Below, one piece after another: positions 1-5,724 of a stretch of 7,858 bases of DNA; within the stretch, counting starts at the first letter, position 1, and each line of letters begins with the position of its first letter. Both the position numbers and the translations under genes were made by a program. Under the pieces are notes generated by a model. It was given only the letters and a program-made list of their open reading frames with translations, had not been told where the DNA came from and made no database searches. The DNA comes from Pseudobdellovibrionaceae bacterium (GTDB taxonomy: Bacteria > Bdellovibrionota > Bdellovibrionia > Bdellovibrionales > Bdellovibrionaceae): contig CANCBY010000110.1 in assembly GCA_947374445.1 (NCBI GenBank), forward strand, positions 1 to 7,858. The letters run 5' to 3'.

Positions 1-1076
1 AGCTGACCTCTCATCTCATTCATATCGTTTGGCTCTTTACCAAAATATGTTGGACACAAATTTTCAGTTATTTTTTCATGACTTTTAATTTGAAGGCAAT
101 GCTTGATTCCTTTTTCGATCCCAATCATGCCGCGACTATTGCACTCAATGTTTTGCCAATAAAGATTCATTAGACTTAGACTTAAACGCATTGCAAAGCA
201 TTGATGAGGCCCCATCTTTTTATCAATTCCTAAGCGATCAAACTGCTCCTTCCATCTCAAAAAATGTTTAAAATCGATCGAAAGCTGATGAGACGCTGGA
301 AAATCTTTAGCGGTCAGTTGAATTGCGCTTGCAATATCAGATCTAATTTTTGTCCCTGATTCATCACCTCTCAAGTAATTTTCAACAAAAGCATGGTCGC
401 ATAGACCGCTCTTTTGACTCTTTATATTAGGAAGCAAAGCACCCGGAATTTTTGCAACCACACAGTCACTGCTTAAATTGGTATGAGGACCATGATTAAA
501 AACCTGGCCTGCAGGAGTTGCCACTGAAATCATATTCAATCTATTTTTTAGGGAAGAATCTTGCGCCAAAGTAGCAAATGCAAAATTCGTGAACATATTG
601 CCTTGGGAGTGGGCAATAGTAACTACGTGATTTTGCGGGCTTGAAAGAATCTGGCGGTATTTGTTTATCTGTTTTCGAAGATCAGAGTTTTTTGAAACTT
701 CATCAAAAACAATACTTTTTTCTATTTCTGATTCTATTGTTTTAAACCAGCTAGGCGCCTCATCGGTCTTTGACAGATATTTCCAAAATGAGATCTCAGC
801 ATCTTTAGATTTTTGTCGAGCGACTTCAAAAAGCTGATTTAATATGTCTTCATTTGTATTGTAGGCAAGATAGTCTTGATTTGCTAAAATCGAATAGTCA
901 TCAGACTGCTCTCTAGGAAGTGAATTGCGCAGCTCGCGCAACGAATTTAATGCAGCTCTCTTTGAGTTGAACATTCCGTTTGCAAAAAAAATATGAAATT
1001 GAGGCTTGTCACAATAGGCGTTGGATCTTCCTGAAAAAAAAGAGAATAAGGTAAAAATTAGGATGAAAGCTCTCAC
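1..1076 (-). CDS. Secreted serine hydrolase-like protein (alpha/beta hydrolase/lipase type), C-terminus cut by window edge
   Basis: An open frame of 358 codons runs without a stop from a GTG at 1076-1074 to the window edge, so the C-terminus is missing. It has a signal peptide: an Arg near the start, a hydrophobic core FILIFTLFSFF and a likely cut after SNA (residue 20). The mature part contains F-A-N-G (31-34), as in the oxyanion-hole strand of related hydrolases. It also has a nucleophile elbow I-A-H-S-Q-G-N with Ser157. D204 and H228 (in CDHAF, ahead of VENYL) are reasonable partners for a catalytic triad, but this is inferred. Several cysteines in the mature part fit an exported, possibly disulfide-bonded protein. 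The GTG overlaps the TGA of the upstream EF-hand gene as GTGA, and GAGG lies 7 bases upstream, so the two genes are probably translationally coupled. The substrate is unknown; lipid or ester hydrolysis is a family-level guess. Confidence 0.72.
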   Translation of the reverse strand, partial: MRAFILIFTLFSFFSGRSNAYCDKPQFHIFFANGMFNSKRAALNSLRELRNSLPREQSDDYSILANQDYLAYNTNEDILNQLFEVARQKSKDAEISFWKYLSKTDEAPSWFKTIESEIEKSIVFDEVSKNSDLRKQINKYRQILSSPQNHVVTIAHSQGNMFTNFAFATLAQDSSLKNRLNMISVATPAGQVFNHGPHTNLSSDCVVAKIPGALLPNIKSQKSGLCDHAFVENYLRGDESGTKIRSDIASAIQLTAKDFPASHQLSIDFKHFLRWKEQFDRLGIDKKMGPHQCFAMRLSLSLMNLYWQNIECNSRGMIGIEKGIKHCLQIKSHEKITENLCPTYFGKEPNDMNEMRGQ

Positions 1077-1546
1077 TTCTCGACCTCAAAATCACATGAT
1101 TTATCATCAGATTGAGTGTCAAAAACCTGTCCGCTCAACAAAGAGTTGTAGTGATTATATTTTTTAATTCTTTCAGGTGTATTTACAACCCATGCCTCAA
1201 TATCAAGGCCAATTGAAGAAAGCGAAGGCTCAATTTGGTCTGCACACGCAAATGCCCTAGAAGCCATTTGATCAATTTCTAAAGCTCTTTTAACCGTTAA
1301 AATTTCCTCAGTAGCTGCGAGCTGGTCAGCACGAGCAATTTGAAACATGGCATTTTGTATGTTTTTTGAATAAGAATATTTTTGAATGATTTTAGCTTCA
1401 ACTTCATCCCAAACCCCATTGCCATTTTTGTCTTCATTCGCGTCGCTAAGGCTTGTAAAAGAATTACTCAACCTCAAATATAGAACTGCCACTACCAGAA
1501 AAGTCGAAATTGAAAAAATAGTTAAATTTCTTGCAGTGAGCTTCAT
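1073..1546 (-). CDS. Small membrane-anchored protein with a single EF-hand-like calcium loop
   Basis: 157 residues. A hydrophobic segment at about residues 9-25 (IFSISTFLVVAVLYL) is an uncleaved anchor or signal, leaving the rest outside the cytoplasm. Directly after it comes a canonical calcium loop: D39-x-N41-x-N43-G-V45-x-D47-x-x-E50, with ligands at positions 1, 3, 5, 7, 9 and 12. This DxNxNGxxDxxE loop recurs in many small exported bacterial proteins. The remaining ~100 residues look helical, and two cysteines (in ACADQ and KSCDF) could form a disulfide. The ATG at 1546 is supported by AAAGAGG 6 bases upstream. Its stop overlaps the GTG start of the downstream secreted hydrolase, which suggests the two products act together, for example as a calcium-dependent partner or chaperone. 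That role is inference; no function is known from the sequence. Confidence 0.78.
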   Translation of the reverse strand: MKLTARNLTIFSISTFLVVAVLYLRLSNSFTSLSDANEDKNGNGVWDEVEAKIIQKYSYSKNIQNAMFQIARADQLAATEEILTVKRALEIDQMASRAFACADQIEPSLSSIGLDIEAWVVNTPERIKKYNHYNSLLSGQVFDTQSDDKSCDFEVEK

Positions 1547-1634
1547 TTATGACCTCTTTCGTGAGGTATATCCGAATTTGCAATTTTTGTAATTTTTGAA
1601 TTGGCACCAGCATGAAACAGACGTTCAAATTTCG

Positions 1635-1649
1635 GACACTCGAAGTGTC
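1635..1649. repeat. Perfect inverted repeat between the chemotaxis remnant and the EF-hand gene
   Basis: GACACT and AGTGTC form perfect 6-base arms around a 3-base centre CGA. It lies in the 206-base non-coding gap 1547-1752. Read on the minus strand it could be a weak hairpin, but no U-tract follows; on the plus strand GATAGTTTTT follows, but no plus-strand gene lies upstream. It is either a protein-binding dyad in front of the EF-hand/hydrolase unit or chance. Confidence 0.35.
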
Positions 1650-1752
1650 GATAGTTTTTGGCCAAAGTTGATTTATGGTCCGTGGTCTAAACCGCAATTC
1701 TCAAACTTCACCAACGAGCATTCCCATCAGGCCCCTGACTAAAACTATCTTT

Positions 1753-2140
1753 TCATCCAGCAATCAGCTTATTCAAAGCTAAAATTTCAATGTCAACCTG
1801 CTCTGAGTTTTGAGCAATTGTGGTAACGTTCGCGGATATCTCTTGAGCCGCAGATGCATTCAGCTGCGATGCTTGATCCAATTGATTCATCGCCATGCTA
1901 ATCTGCTGTATGCCGGTCATTTGCTCGACACTCGAGCTGGCGATTTCTCCGTTGAGCGAAGCCTCTGTTTGCAATTTGTCTGGGCTTAGTCCTATAGCGA
2001 CTATGCAAAACTTTGTAGCTATCACTATCGCCGCCGTCAGCTTCAATTGCAGTGACATGCGCTTTTTCTGAAAGAGCGATTAAATCTTCATCAATGGCGA
2101 TATTTGACCCAATCGCTTGGAAATAAGTCTGTGGATCCAT
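1753..2140 (-). pseudogene. Frameshifted C-terminal remnant of a methyl-accepting chemotaxis protein
   Basis: Two overlapping minus-strand frames together read like the last ~125 residues of a chemotaxis receptor. The downstream frame contains SSVEQMTGIQQIS, then MNQLDQASQLNASAAQEIS, and ends KLIAG. This is the usual descending arm of the cytoplasmic coiled-coil, just after the tip. The preceding part (IALSEKAHVTAIEAD to YKVL) is in another frame, and the switch falls near 2000-2010. The receptor's sensor domain, membrane segments, HAMP domain and the highly conserved signalling tip are absent, so the piece cannot act as a receptor. The ATG at 2140 has no convincing ribosome site, and neither does the in-frame ATG at 2058. 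It sits 57 bases after the radical SAM gene stop on the same strand, suggesting that a deletion or rearrangement joined the two. A short expressed 101-residue protein from 2058 cannot be excluded. Confidence 0.75.
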
Positions 2141-2197
2141 TTTTTTCTACATAATTTTGAGTTACTACCAACCAAATATTCGATGCAAAAAAATAAT

Positions 2198-3223
2198 CTA
2201 AAAAAATTTCCATCTCTTTTTTTCTGCGAATTCTTTTTTAATAGCAATGTCTGTTCCGCAGAAGCAAGACTCTTTGGGACAGATGACTTGTTTAACCGGC
2301 AATCGAAAATTTTCTTGATCGATAGAGCCTATGACACCGTCCACTTTGCAACCAGCTTTATATATTTTTCCATCTCCCTCAATGTATATTGATTCTGTTC
2401 CGGCGTTACATTTCCAATGTCTAAATTTATTGGCATTATTCAGAACAAGCTGCGGCTGATTTAATATTTGCGAAGTGCCGTCGGAATAAAACTCTCTTGT
2501 TGTCCAAACTTGTTTCCTATTTTGAGGGCTAACACCTTGAGGAACTTTGGAGTGCCTTGGTCTTTCGCTTTTTAAAATAGCTAGTTGCTCAGTACTATAT
2601 AAGCGCAACATGCTTGGCTTGCCAAACTCGTCTTCGAGGGCAACCATTTCCATAAAAAACCCCCAGCTGGAATCAAGTTGCTGAAGTCGCTTCCACAGAT
2701 TGTAGCCTCTACTCCAAAGAGTGGCGTCGGGTGGCATCATAACTCTTACGTTTACGGAGGTTTTTGTTTCCAATGCCGAAATGAGCTTTATAAAATGGTC
2801 TGGATCTGCGCTTTCCGTATGGAAGCTTAGGCAGATCCAGTTAATTTTTTCGGCAATGCCGTCCCAAAAGTTAATATTTCTTTGACCATTGGTTGTCAGT
2901 CCTATTTCAACGCCTCTGGATTCTAAATTTTGCACAACCTCTTTAAAGGGTCGCCAAAGTGTTGGCTCGCCGCCGGTAAAAGAGACATGCACAAGATTAA
3001 ATTTTTTGGTTTGTTCTAAAAATTGATCCAAGAATTTGTAAGTGGCTTCTAAATTTGGTCCGCGTACTGTTCCATTGTGATTTGAAGGAGCACAGTAAGA
3101 GCATTTAAAATCGCAAAGGTTGCTCACCATCCAACAAAGATGTATTTGCCGCTCTTCTGGAATAGCTGGTTGGATGGCAGTTAAAAGGCTCATGCTTGAA
3201 TTGCAGCAAATAGAGCTTGTCAC
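2198..3223 (-). CDS. Radical SAM enzyme with a C-terminal cysteine-rich (SPASM/twitch-like) region
   Basis: 341 residues. The radical SAM cluster motif is C37-x3-C41-x2-C44 (in NLCDFKCSYC), which binds the 4Fe-4S cluster that cleaves S-adenosylmethionine. T83-G84-G85-E86-P87 is the SAM-contacting GGEP motif, and LTTNG (109-113) is the usual third strand. The C-terminal part carries C272, C292, C315, C320 and C322. The layout W-K-C-N-A-G, then A-G-C after a G-D-G turn, then C-P-x3-C-x-C, is what one expects for an auxiliary iron-sulfur cluster domain. Enzymes of this layout modify peptides, proteins or sugars; the substrate here is unknown. The longest start is GTG at 3223, with an in-frame TAA seven codons upstream. 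An ATG at 3193 (residue 11) is an alternative, and neither has a clear ribosome site. It is divergent from a second radical SAM gene 46 bases away. Confidence 0.88.
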   Translation of the reverse strand: MTSSICCNSSMSLLTAIQPAIPEERQIHLCWMVSNLCDFKCSYCAPSNHNGTVRGPNLEATYKFLDQFLEQTKKFNLVHVSFTGGEPTLWRPFKEVVQNLESRGVEIGLTTNGQRNINFWDGIAEKINWICLSFHTESADPDHFIKLISALETKTSVNVRVMMPPDATLWSRGYNLWKRLQQLDSSWGFFMEMVALEDEFGKPSMLRLYSTEQLAILKSERPRHSKVPQGVSPQNRKQVWTTREFYSDGTSQILNQPQLVLNNANKFRHWKCNAGTESIYIEGDGKIYKAGCKVDGVIGSIDQENFRLPVKQVICPKESCFCGTDIAIKKEFAEKKRWKFF

Positions 3224-3246
3224 GTCAAGTTTCAGATTACTTTACT
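3217..3246 (+). promoter_or_regulatory. Candidate sigma-70 promoter for the twitch-domain radical SAM gene
   Basis: TTGTCA (3217-3222, five of six consensus bases) and TTTACT (3241-3246, four of six) are separated by 18 bases. This would give a very short leader before ATG 3270. It overlaps the start codon of the divergent gene, so transcription of the two genes could interfere. The match is modest and is offered only because the 46-base gap forces the promoters to lie here or inside the genes. Confidence 0.3.
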
Positions 3247-3269
3247 TCTGGTTAGAGGTTGCATAGAGT

Positions 3270-4691
3270 ATGTCTATGAGTTACAGAGAAAAGATCAGTT
3301 ACTTTATGAAGCATCATAACAGATTCACGCGAGCACTTTTTTCTTTGCTCTCTTGTCTGTCTTATCAAATGGCTCAAGTGTTTAAGTCAGCTCGACGATA
3401 TTTAAATACAAAAATGAAAAAATCAGAATTACAAGCCAGCAAGACAGTGTGTGCACTACCTTGGATTCACTATTTTACGAGCGAGATGGCTCATAACTTT
3501 CCTTGCTGCATCAGTACCGACACTAGCTTGCCAAATGTATCAGCGAGTGGGCGAAAATATAATGTTTATGAGTCGGGTGTTTTCGAACAGGCGTGGAACT
3601 CTGACTACATGAAAGAATTGCGCTTAGATATGCTAGCGGGCATAAGGCCCAAGCCTTGTGAGAGATGCTATAAGTTTGAAGATTTGGGTATTCCGAGTCA
3701 TCGGTATTGGGCAAATAAAAAATGGAGCACGCATTTTGATCGTGTTTTACCAAGTATGAAGCCCGATGGCTCACTTCCTCTAAAGCTTTATTCGGCAGAC
3801 ATACGTCTTGGGAATCTTTGCAATCTGCGTTGCCGAATGTGCAGTCCCGTTTCAAGTAAAGGTCTCACTGCCGAATGGAGGTTGATGAATTTGATCGATG
3901 ATAAAGAGGCGGATGAATTTATGTCTTTAGACTGGTTTGAACGACCAGAGTTTTGGGATATGTTTTTGAGATATGCTGACGACTTAGAGTCACTGCATTT
4001 TGCTGGAGGCGAGCCCTTTATTATCAAGCAGCACTATGTTTTTTTAAAAAGTCTTATCGAAAAGGGTATCGCGAAAAAACTGACGTTAAGTTACAATACA
4101 AATCTTACTATGCTGCCAGCAGAACTTTTGGAGCTTTGGAAGCAGTTTAAGGTAGTTAATTTGATGATAAGTTTAGATGGCACCGAAGAGGTGAATCACT
4201 ATATTCGCTTTCCCTCAAATTGGGCCAATATTCATAAGAATATAAAGTTTCTTCACGACAATCTCGAAGCATATAATATTCACAATCTAGATTTTAATAT
4301 TACTGTTCAGGTTTACAACATTTTCAATTTACCTCAGTTGGTTGACTTTTTAATTGATCAATACCCTAAAGCAACTTTTCCAATGTTAAGTTTACTTTTC
4401 GGTCCAGAAGAACTGTCTATTCAAATTTTGCCAACTGAAAAAAAGCAATTACTAACGAAACTATGGACAGAATTTCTTTCCGCTCGCAAAAGCCACTGGA
4501 TGCAAAAAGGCAAATGGCATGAAGAGGTCGATAATCTAGTAAATAATATTGAGGGGATTATCGAATTTATGAACAAGTCTGATCAGGGTAGGCTTCTTCC
4601 AAAATTTAAAATGCGAACGAGAGTGTATGACAAAAGCCGTAACCAATCATGCCCCGAAGTTATTCCGGAGTTGGCGAGCCTTTTTAGTTAA
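3270..4691 (+). CDS. Radical SAM enzyme with N-terminal twitch domain
   Basis: 473 residues. The radical SAM core has C184-x3-C188-x2-C191 (in GNLCNLRCRMC) and A-G-G-E-P at 245-249; SLDG (301-304) is the usual later strand motif. Ahead of the core is a cysteine-containing region typical of twitch-domain radical SAM proteins. It runs from C61-A-L-P-W through C79/C80, the W-x-S-x-Y-M-K-x-L-R stretch (109-118) and C130-x2-C133 to an S-H-R-Y segment, and it probably holds an auxiliary iron-sulfur cluster. The C-terminus, with SCPEVIPELASLF, resembles the end of that family. The first ~48 residues are extra: basic, with an amphipathic or hydrophobic stretch ALFSLLSCLSYQMAQVF. ATG 3270 follows AGAGG at 3254-3258 by 11 bases. 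ATG 3276 (third codon) is almost equivalent, and ATG 3414 would give the family-like start but has no ribosome site. Substrate unknown. Confidence 0.88.
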   Translation: MSMSYREKISYFMKHHNRFTRALFSLLSCLSYQMAQVFKSARRYLNTKMKKSELQASKTVCALPWIHYFTSEMAHNFPCCISTDTSLPNVSASGRKYNVYESGVFEQAWNSDYMKELRLDMLAGIRPKPCERCYKFEDLGIPSHRYWANKKWSTHFDRVLPSMKPDGSLPLKLYSADIRLGNLCNLRCRMCSPVSSKGLTAEWRLMNLIDDKEADEFMSLDWFERPEFWDMFLRYADDLESLHFAGGEPFIIKQHYVFLKSLIEKGIAKKLTLSYNTNLTMLPAELLELWKQFKVVNLMISLDGTEEVNHYIRFPSNWANIHKNIKFLHDNLEAYNIHNLDFNITVQVYNIFNLPQLVDFLIDQYPKATFPMLSLLFGPEELSIQILPTEKKQLLTKLWTEFLSARKSHWMQKGKWHEEVDNLVNNIEGIIEFMNKSDQGRLLPKFKMRTRVYDKSRNQSCPEVIPELASLFS

Positions 4692-4915
4692 AGTACGAAT
4701 TACTACAGCTTTTAATGTGACCTCTCTGTCTTTAACTAGTTTATTCAGAACCAGAGTTTTGAGCCCCTTTTTGTAACTCCGGCGCATTTAAATCGACAGG
4801 AAAAATTTTCTAAAGCCCTGTCATCTCAATGCTATTAGCTTTTGAGCGATCAAGCTCGCGGCCTCGGATTTGAACAGGCATAAACTCGAGAAATGGTCAT
4901 TGTTTTGGAGGCCCC
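4692..4915. other. Non-coding gap of 224 bases with a weak dyad
   Basis: No convincing gene is seen on either strand; the only small minus-strand frame found by eye encodes 23 residues and lacks support. CCAGAGTT (4751-4758) and AACTCCGG (4775-4782) can pair over seven positions with one A-C mismatch, around a 16-base loop containing CCCCTTTTT. This might weakly end transcription of the radical SAM gene, but it lacks the stem-then-T-tract order of a standard terminator. No clear promoter for the following gene was found. Confidence 0.4.
4907..4911 (+). promoter_or_regulatory. Ribosome binding site (GGAGG) deciding a TTG start
   Basis: GGAGG lies 4 bases before TTG 4916 and 10 bases before the in-frame TTG 4922. 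No in-frame ATG or GTG is available near it. The nearby ATG at 4892 reads into a stop after eight codons. The site therefore supports initiation at one of the two TTG codons just ahead of a clear signal peptide. Confidence 0.65.
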
Positions 4916-5503
4916 TTGAGTTTGTTAAAGTTCCCGAAAAAATTGAAGTTTGTAACCGCCGGTGCGGTTTTGGTTTTGGCATTTGCAGCTCAGGTCTTTG
5001 CGGAGACCTCTCCAGCGATTAAACCGTTTAAAGACTGGAAATCAGAGAAGATTCAGCAAGTTCAGTCGAGAATTTTCGCCAATAAAACTCAGGCGGATGC
5101 CCTGAAAACTAAAAAGGCTCAGGAAGTAAGTACGGCTCAAAAGCACCCTGATATTCGCATTAAGAGCACCACACCTGCCCTAGATCAACTGATTCAGTTT
5201 TATGAAAAGCAGGTTGACGAAGAGCAGTGGAATCTTGAAGTCGCACAAGATCTCTCGGTGACGGACTACGTTGCTCTTTATTTGGGTTTGCAGGCGGCTA
5301 AAAATCGATTTCAACTGGCGGCCGCTCAAATGTCGCCTTCAGATGTTGCGGAGCTTCTAGAGGCGTACTCATCAAACTTGGGAATGCAGGCTCCGGCAGA
5401 AAATGTAGCAAATATAAGTGCTTATCCACTTTCTCAACACCTCCAAGCCTCAGGCGCAGCTAAGCCATCAGCATCTGCTACCAACCAGCGCGGCAGCAAC
5501 TAA
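4916..5503 (+). CDS. Exported helix-rich protein of unknown function
   Basis: 195 residues, TTG start. A textbook signal peptide comes first: basic KFPKKLK, a hydrophobic core VTAGAVLVLAFAA and a likely cut after Q-V-F-A (residue 29). The mature ~166 residues are rich in Gln, Lys, Ala and Glu. They contain a probable long helix or coiled coil from DWKSEKIQQVQSR through KTKKAQEVS, and a second helical region around LIQFYEKQVDEEQWNLEV and YLGLQAAKNRFQLAAAQM. The C-terminal ~45 residues, rich in Ala, Ser, Asn and Pro, look disordered. There is no lipobox, no cysteine and no recognisable enzyme motif, so it is probably a soluble periplasmic or secreted structural protein. It sits 221 bases upstream of groES on the same strand, with dyads and a promoter between, so it is likely a separate transcript. 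The family is not recognised. Confidence 0.82.
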   Translation: MSLLKFPKKLKFVTAGAVLVLAFAAQVFAETSPAIKPFKDWKSEKIQQVQSRIFANKTQADALKTKKAQEVSTAQKHPDIRIKSTTPALDQLIQFYEKQVDEEQWNLEVAQDLSVTDYVALYLGLQAAKNRFQLAAAQMSPSDVAELLEAYSSNLGMQAPAENVANISAYPLSQHLQASGAAKPSASATNQRGSN

Positions 5504-5506
5504 TTC

Positions 5507-5544
5507 GCTCTAATCTAAGTGATTCTTAAGCTGTAGCTTAGAGC
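5507..5544 (+). repeat. Overlapping, mutually exclusive inverted repeats
   Basis: Three perfect dyads share bases: GCTCTAA (5507-5513) with TTAGAGC (5538-5544), TCTAAG (5514-5519) with CTTAGA (5537-5542), and TAAGCT (5527-5532) with AGCTTA (5535-5540). Because they share the 5535-5544 segment, only one can form at a time in RNA. They begin 4 bases after the exported-protein stop codon. They may protect the 3' end of that mRNA, be part of a terminator, or serve as an operator-like site ahead of groES. Confidence 0.45.
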
Positions 5545-5552
5545 TCTGCGCT

Positions 5553-5580
5553 CACCTCATGGCATTTGGGTGTATTTTTT
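5553..5580 (+). terminator. Weak candidate intrinsic terminator after the exported-protein gene
   Basis: CACCT (5553-5557) can pair with GGGTG (5568-5572), including one T-G wobble, around a 10-base loop. TATTTTTT (5573-5580) follows directly. The stem is short, so this is at best a weak terminator, possibly helped by the dyads just upstream. It would separate the exported-protein gene from groES-groEL. Confidence 0.4.
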
Positions 5581-5633
5581 GTGGCCGGAGCTCTCAGATG
5601 CTTAATAAATCTCAATAGTTTTCACTACCTGAC

Positions 5634-5662
5634 CTTGACAGAACCCTAAGTCGGTCCATATT
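5634..5662 (+). promoter_or_regulatory. groES-groEL promoter, compatible with both housekeeping and heat-shock sigma factors
   Basis: A perfect TTGACA (5635-5640) lies 16 bases before CATATT (5657-5662, four of six against TATAAT), giving a sigma-70 reading. The same DNA read as CTTGACA followed by TCCATATT (5655-5662) resembles the sigma-32 pattern of CTTGAA and CCCCATnT. The site is about 60 bases before the groES start. No CIRCE element (the TTAGCACTC dyad bound by HrcA) is present in the gap, which favours sigma-factor control over HrcA control. Confidence 0.55.
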
Positions 5663-5711
5663 CATGACGCTTGCATAATTTAATACTTAAACAAATCTCA
5701 TTCTAATTAAT

Positions 5712-5718
5712 AAGGAGG
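5712..5718 (+). promoter_or_regulatory. Strong ribosome binding site fixing the groES start
   Basis: AAGGAGG lies 6 bases before ATG 5725. This near-perfect site shows that the unusual N-terminal extension of GroES is truly translated. The out-of-frame ATG at 5720 is too close to the site to compete well. Confidence 0.85.
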
Positions 5719-5724
5719 AATGAA

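Noticed and set aside
1898..2058. Membrane helix in the 101-residue frame of the chemotaxis remnant
   Set aside because: The hydrophobic start (LTAAIVIATKFCIVAIGL) is the out-of-frame reading of receptor coding DNA upstream of the frameshift, with a lysine in the middle and no ribosome site.
4746..4772. Intrinsic terminator after the twitch-domain radical SAM gene
   Set aside because: CAGAAC/GTTTTG can pair with one wobble, but the T-run starts six bases beyond the stem and the stem is weak.
4807..4879. Small minus-strand frame of 23 codons as a possible radical SAM peptide precursor
   Set aside because: No ribosome site, no cysteine or repeated core motif, and it lies downstream of the enzyme on the opposite strand; nothing supports translation.
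4860..4895. tRNA T-arm-like string on the minus strand (GTTCAAATCC)
   Set aside because: The bases flanking the loop do not form the 5-bp stem, and no acceptor or anticodon arm could be built around it.
5504..5724. CIRCE operator (HrcA site) before groES
   Set aside because: No TTAGCACTC/GAGTGCTAA dyad is present; the dyads here have different sequences and lie far upstream of the likely promoter.
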